Source: Pseudomonadota bacterium (lineage in GTDB: Bacteria; Pseudomonadota; Alphaproteobacteria; Caulobacterales; Aquidulcibacteraceae). From it: 9,103 bases of DNA. Within the stretch, counting starts at the first letter, position 1. Every line of letters begins with the position of its first letter. The translations under genes were made by a program, and so were the position numbers. Where the stretch lies: assembly GCA_023461135.1 (NCBI GenBank), contig JAEWNX010000231.1, positions 1-9,103 on the forward strand. Direction: 5' to 3'. Shown here piece after piece: positions 6,069-9,103 of this stretch. The notes under the pieces were generated by a model. That model saw nothing but the letters and a program-made list of their open reading frames with translations, was not told where the DNA came from and searched no databases.

Positions 6069-7199
6069 ATGGCCCAGATGAACTACCTCACGCAATGCAC
6101 CTTCGACTTCGGCGCACTGGCGCAGCTGCCGAAGGTGCTGAAGGCTAACGGCGTCACCCGCCCCTTCGTCGTCACCGACCCCGGCCTCAAGGCGAACGGA
6201 TTGATCGACCGCTTGCTCGCCGCGCTTGCCGAACCGCCCGCGGGCGTCTTCACCGACACGCCGGCCAATCCCACCGAAAGCGCGTCAGCGGCGGCAGCGG
6301 ACGCGTATCGCGCTTCCGGCGCCGACGGGATTATCGCGTTCGGCGGGGGCTCCTCGATGGACCTTGCAAAAGCGATGGGCCTGATGGTCACGCATGACGG
6401 CCCGTTCGAGCGGCTCGGCGGCTCCAAGCGCGGCATGAAGTTCATCACGAAGATTCCGCCGCTGATCGCCGTGCCGACGACGGCAGGCACCGGCAGCGAG
6501 GTGTCGCCTGGCGCCGTGGTCATCCTGAACAACGGCATGAAGGAGACGTTCGTCTCGGCTCATCTTCTGCCGATCGCGGCGATCTGCGATCCGGAGCTGA
6601 CGCTAGGATTGCCGCCTGCACTCACCGCAGCCACCGGCATGGACGCGATGACGCACTGCATCGAAGCGGTGCTTTCCGTCGTCGTGCATCCGCCCGCGGA
6701 AGCGATCGGCATCGACGGCGCCGAGCGCATCGGCAGATGGATCGAGCGCGCCGTAAAGGATGGCGCCGACCGGGAGGCGCGCTGGCACATGATGATGGGC
6801 TCGTTCGAGGGCGCGCTCGCCTTCGCAAAGGGCTTGGGCGCCGTGCACGGCCTTTCCCACGCGCTGGGGCGCATTCATGAACTCAAGCTGCATCACGGCA
6901 CGCTGAACGCCGTGATCCTTCCTCACGCGCTGGCGATGATCGCCGAAGCCGGCGCGGCGGAAGAAAAGTTCGCACGGCTGCGGCGGGCGCTTGGCCTGTC
7001 GGCGAGCGCCGATCTCGCGCAATACATCGCAGATCTCAACGCGCGTCTTGGGTTGCCGCCTTCGCTCTCGGCCATGGGCGTTCGCCAAGAACATGGGGAC
7101 AGCGCCATCGATTATGCGGTGAGCGACATCGCCACGCTAAGCAACGCGATCCCGTTCGATGCGGAAAAATATCGGGACCTCTTCCGCCGCTCGCTTTGA
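6069..7199 (+). CDS. iron-containing (group III) alcohol dehydrogenase
   Basis: 376 residues from ATG 6069, with GGAG (6059-6062) 6 nt upstream. The length and order of motifs fit the Fe-ADH family (FucO, YqhD, maleylacetate reductase relatives). The NAD(P)-binding GGGS block is FGGGSSMDLAK (91-101), followed by PTTAGTGSEVSPGAVV (136-151). The metal ligands by comparison with FucO are D192, H196 (TGMDAMTHCIEA), H260 (AVHGLSHALG) and H276 (LHHGTLNAVILPH), all present, so the enzyme should bind divalent metal and be active. The stretch between the last two ligands is two residues longer than in FucO and carries extra histidines H264, H270 and H275. It oxidises an alcohol or reduces an aldehyde/ketone with NAD(P) in the cytosol; the substrate cannot be told from sequence. 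It is divergent from the ABC ATPase. No aldehyde dehydrogenase or other pathway partner is nearby. The family call is firm. Confidence 0.93.
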   Translation: MAQMNYLTQCTFDFGALAQLPKVLKANGVTRPFVVTDPGLKANGLIDRLLAALAEPPAGVFTDTPANPTESASAAAADAYRASGADGIIAFGGGSSMDLAKAMGLMVTHDGPFERLGGSKRGMKFITKIPPLIAVPTTAGTGSEVSPGAVVILNNGMKETFVSAHLLPIAAICDPELTLGLPPALTAATGMDAMTHCIEAVLSVVVHPPAEAIGIDGAERIGRWIERAVKDGADREARWHMMMGSFEGALAFAKGLGAVHGLSHALGRIHELKLHHGTLNAVILPHALAMIAEAGAAEEKFARLRRALGLSASADLAQYIADLNARLGLPPSLSAMGVRQEHGDSAIDYAVSDIATLSNAIPFDAEKYRDLFRRSL

Positions 7200-7226
7200 C
7201 ACGGAAGCTGACGCAGGCGGCATAGG
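7196..7226 (+). promoter_or_regulatory. candidate promoter of the small membrane protein gene
   Basis: A perfect -35 TTGACA (7196-7201) overlaps the stop codon of the dehydrogenase gene. The only -10-like match is CATAGG (7221-7226), 19 bp downstream, which is longer than ideal. It would give a leader of nearly 100 nt before the ATG at 7326. The -10 lies inside a 6-bp hairpin (7216-7221 with 7226-7231), so the reading is uncertain. Confidence 0.3.
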
Positions 7227-7262
7227 CTGCCCCGCTTTACGCCGCATGAACGCTAACGCCCT

Positions 7263-7289
7263 TCACCATCCGGTGACGCCGATTTTTTT
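7263..7289 (+). terminator. weak terminator-like hairpin with T-run
   Basis: TCACC (7263-7267) and GGTGA (7272-7276) form a 5-bp stem with loop ATCC, and a run of seven T lies at 7283-7289, 6 nt after the stem. The stem is short and the gap long, so termination after the dehydrogenase gene is possible but doubtful. The T-run is nevertheless conspicuous in such GC-rich DNA. Confidence 0.3.
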
Positions 7290-7325
7290 ACCAAGAGCAG
7301 CGATCATGGCCGCACGAGGAGCGCC

Positions 7326-7622
7326 ATGCTCGAATTCGTCGTGGTCGCGTTTTATGTCGGGGCGCTGTTCGCTGCGGCTGTTCACGCCTTCCTCAATCCG
7401 CGCGGAGTCTATTGGCGCAGCGCGGTCGGCCTGGGCGCGGCAATCGGCCTCGCCACTGCGTTCTGGTGGTTGAGCTCCGCCGTCATTTCCGACGCCGCCG
7501 GACTTGGCGCCGCCGCAATCTGGCTGATGGTCATCGTGCTCGCGGCGTTGATCGCCAGCGCGGCCTGCCTCGCCGCAACGCTGCGCCATATGCTCAACGC
7601 CGTCGGTGCGCGCATGCTATGA
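7326..7622 (+). CDS. small integral membrane protein, unknown function
   Basis: 98 residues from ATG 7326, with a good ribosome binding site GAGGAG (7316-7321) 4 nt upstream. The protein is almost wholly hydrophobic, with three likely membrane segments at about residues 3-22, 32-52 and 58-84. A short loop LNPRGVYWR (23-31) separates the first two, and the C-terminus is basic (LRHMLNAVGARML). No domain or catalytic motif is recognised. It has one cysteine and no signal cleavage site. It lies 126 bp after the dehydrogenase gene on the same strand, and its stop is 4 bp from the stop of the converging hydrolase gene. The clear ribosome binding site and the hydrophobic pattern support a real gene. 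The role cannot be inferred from its neighbours. Confidence 0.7.
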   Translation: MLEFVVVAFYVGALFAAAVHAFLNPRGVYWRSAVGLGAAIGLATAFWWLSSAVISDAAGLGAAAIWLMVIVLAALIASAACLAATLRHMLNAVGARML

Positions 7623-7626
7623 ATGT

Positions 7627-8526
7627 TCAGTCCGCGCGCGCGAGAAAATCCAGCACGCGGTCCCAGGCTTCCGGTTCGTCCAGCATGGGCGCATGGCCGA
7701 CATTGGTGACTGTCACCGTCTCGAGATCGGGTTTGAGACCGCGCATCATCTCGACCACGTCCTCGCCGAACAGATCGGAAATTCCACCGCGCACGGAGAG
7801 CATCGGCTTCTGCGCCAGGGCGGTGAACAACGGGCTCAGATCCGGCGGCGGGGCGTCTTCGTCGAAATCGGCGAACGCGAGGGCGATGTGCGGATCGTAA
7901 TCCGTTTCCAACAAACCGTCGTCCCGCTCATGGAATGTGCGCCGCGCGAAGGCGAGCCAGAATTGCTCATCGTCTAGGCGCTCAGGATAAGCCGACCCGG
8001 TGATCGCCCGCACCGCTTCCGCGGCCTGCCCCCAAGACGACACTGGCTGCGTGCGCCCGACATAGGTGGCGATGCGCGACAGACCAGCGGGATTCAGCTT
8101 GGGGCCGACATCATTGAGGATGGACGCAGCGATACGATCAGGCGCCATGGTCGCAAGGACCATGGTTATGAGCCCTCCCATCGACGTGCCGATGAACAGG
8201 GCGCGTTGAATGGAGAGCTCATCCATCAGCTTCAGCACGTCCTGCGCATACACGGCGGGCACATAGTGAGCCGGATCGGGATCGTTGGCGCTCTTGCCGC
8301 GGCCGCGCATGTCAGGCGCCACGACGCGCCGGCCAAGCGCGGCGATGCGCGGGGCGACCGTTTCGAAGTCGCGCGAGTTGCGCGTGAGGCCATGGAGGCA
8401 GATCACCGGCAGACCGGTCTCCGGCAACAGGGGGGGATAATCGCGCGCGTAAATCGCCAAGCCGTCGACGGTGGCGATCACGCGCTCTTCGAAGCCGCCG
8501 ATGAATTGGGGCGCCCCTGAATCCAT
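7627..8526 (-). CDS. alpha/beta hydrolase
   Basis: 299 residues from ATG 8526, with AGGAG (8538-8534) 7 nt upstream. The frame is open further up to 8871, but that extension overlaps the preceding gene and lacks hydrolase sequence. Core motifs are the oxyanion-hole strand VICLHGLTRNSRDF (41-54), then PDMRGRGKS (71-79), the nucleophile elbow GTSMGG with S115 (112-118 region), a probable acid D251 (GGISDLF) and the catalytic H278 (VGHAPMLDEPEAW). The triad Ser-Asp-His is complete and the length is normal, so the enzyme should be active. The family covers esterases, C-C bond hydrolases, epoxide hydrolases and others, and the sequence does not settle which. No signal peptide is present, so it is cytosolic. 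It is the second gene of a two-gene unit: the TAG stop of the upstream membrane-anchored protein overlaps its ribosome binding site (TAGGAGA, 8539-8533), which implies translational coupling. Confidence 0.9.
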   Translation of the reverse strand: MDSGAPQFIGGFEERVIATVDGLAIYARDYPPLLPETGLPVICLHGLTRNSRDFETVAPRIAALGRRVVAPDMRGRGKSANDPDPAHYVPAVYAQDVLKLMDELSIQRALFIGTSMGGLITMVLATMAPDRIAASILNDVGPKLNPAGLSRIATYVGRTQPVSSWGQAAEAVRAITGSAYPERLDDEQFWLAFARRTFHERDDGLLETDYDPHIALAFADFDEDAPPPDLSPLFTALAQKPMLSVRGGISDLFGEDVVEMMRGLKPDLETVTVTNVGHAPMLDEPEAWDRVLDFLARAD

Positions 8527-8536
8527 GGCCGATCTC

Positions 8537-9001
8537 CTATCCAGGCGCGCGCTCAAGCGCGGCCGTCGCGTTGATGTCGGCATACGCAACGCCGCGCATA
8601 CCGCGCAAGCGCGAAAGCCACCGGGCCTCGACCGCCGTCCGCTCACGCGCCGCAACCGGCTCGCAAGTGCGCAATACGATTTCCGCGGCGCCCGCGGTGA
8701 AACGCTCGAAACACAACCCCGCAAAGGCGCGCTGGCGCTGTAGCTGCGCCTCGACGCGGCGTTGAGCCTGCGCCATGCGCCCTCTCGCCGCGTCAGCCTG
8801 TGCGCGTGCGATCGGTCCTGCGCCGCGGAAGCGCACAAGGAAAGACACGGGTGTCGCCTGCGCCTGAGCAACCTGGACGGTCTCGCGCGTCGTCGCCCGC
8901 GCCGGCGCCGCCTCGGGCCCTAACGCAGCGATCCATAGCGCGATCACGATGAGGACAGATCCGACGAAGATCCCCCAGAAGCGCAGCACCTGCACGTCCA
9001 T
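8537..9001 (-). CDS. membrane-anchored protein of unknown function with a compact periplasmic domain
   Basis: 154 residues from ATG 9001 (MDVQVLRFWGIFVGSVLIVI). The frame stays open upstream to the window edge, with a TTG at 9064, but a strong terminator-like hairpin lies there and the residues before 9001 are a low-complexity basic stretch, so ATG 9001 is preferred. Its ribosome binding site is weak. One membrane anchor spans about 8-28 and is followed by a flexible Ala-rich linker (29-50) and a domain at 51-150. That domain reads strand (SFLVRFRG), long Ala/Arg/Gln helix (66-92), strands (LCFERF and AEIVLRTC), helix (RTAVEARWLSRLRG), strand (VAYADIN). This beta-alpha-beta-beta-alpha-beta order resembles the peptidase inhibitor I9/propeptide fold, with 'GVAYADIN' like the family's terminal strand, but I cannot confirm it. 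C97 and C113 could form a periplasmic disulfide. It is coupled to the downstream hydrolase gene. No named family is recognised. Confidence 0.7.
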   Translation of the reverse strand: MDVQVLRFWGIFVGSVLIVIALWIAALGPEAAPARATTRETVQVAQAQATPVSFLVRFRGAGPIARAQADAARGRMAQAQRRVEAQLQRQRAFAGLCFERFTAGAAEIVLRTCEPVAARERTAVEARWLSRLRGMRGVAYADINATAALERAPG

Positions 9002-9057
9002 GCCGCCAAGCTTCGCGCCGTCCGCCCCGCGCGTAAAGGCCAGGCGCGCCGCACGCG

Positions 9058-9091
9058 CAAACAAAGCGGCGGCGCTCTGAGGCGCCGCCGC
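9058..9091 (-). terminator. GC-rich hairpin with T-rich tail, probable terminator of a gene beyond the right edge
   Basis: A perfect 10-bp all-GC stem (9066-9075 with 9082-9091) encloses a 6-nt loop. Read on the minus strand it is followed directly by TTTGTTTG, a good Rho-independent tail. It would end a minus-strand gene lying just right of the window and insulate the membrane-anchored gene from it. Read on the plus strand there is no T-run. Confidence 0.55.
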
Positions 9092-9103
9092 AATCGGGAG
9101 GAG

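Noticed and set aside
7159..7473. Open frame on the + strand spanning the end of the dehydrogenase gene and the start of the small membrane protein
   Set aside because: It overlaps both better-supported genes, lacks a ribosome binding site and has no recognisable features.
8527..8871. N-terminal extension of the alpha/beta hydrolase frame upstream of ATG 8526
   Set aside because: It overlaps the membrane-anchored gene in another frame, is Arg/Ser-rich with no domain, and the ATG at 8526 has a good ribosome binding site and leads straight into the hydrolase fold.

Overview
The window is GC-rich, densely coding bacterial DNA that looks alphaproteobacterial, most likely Caulobacterales or Hyphomonadaceae. 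The evidence is indirect: strong G/C bias at third codon positions, a CsgG/HfaB-family secretion protein next to a CelD/HfsK-type acetyltransferase, a tandem-ATPase peptide ABC protein, and intergenic -10-like sites beginning GCTA that resemble the Caulobacter housekeeping promoter (GCTANAWC). There is no rRNA, tRNA, transposase or CRISPR array, and no gene-free stretch over 300 bases, so this looks like ordinary chromosome and not a mobile island.

Layout from left to right. (1) Bases 2-2640, + strand: the 3' part of a CelD/BcsL-type GNAT acetyltransferase, a secreted CsgG/HfaB-like protein with a glycine zipper and an SH3-like tail, a strong 13-bp hairpin with a GCAA loop, and a 'host attachment' (baeRF-type) protein. 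(2) Bases 2637-4146: two small membrane proteins on the minus strand (a 4-TM protein built from an internal duplication, then a DUF2231 protein 4 nt downstream), divergently transcribed from a SufR-like winged-helix regulator with a C-terminal cysteine cluster. The 78-bp gap between them holds three small palindromes. (3) Bases 4156-7199: a tandem-ATPase ABC protein (minus) and an iron-dependent alcohol dehydrogenase (plus), divergent across 92 bp that hold overlapping promoter candidates. The ATPase promoter would give a leaderless mRNA. (4) Bases 7326-9103: a small membrane protein (plus), converging on a minus-strand two-gene unit made of a membrane-anchored alpha/beta-fold protein and an alpha/beta hydrolase, coupled by a stop codon that overlaps the next ribosome binding site. 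A terminator-like hairpin lies at the right edge.

How the genes work together: the left pair points to the cell envelope or adhesion. The central SufR-like regulator plus the two membrane proteins is the best candidate for an uncharacterised unit, perhaps a redox- or Fe-S-responsive membrane module, but that function is inferred from context. The remaining genes are individually recognisable housekeeping or accessory enzymes without obvious pathway partners here.
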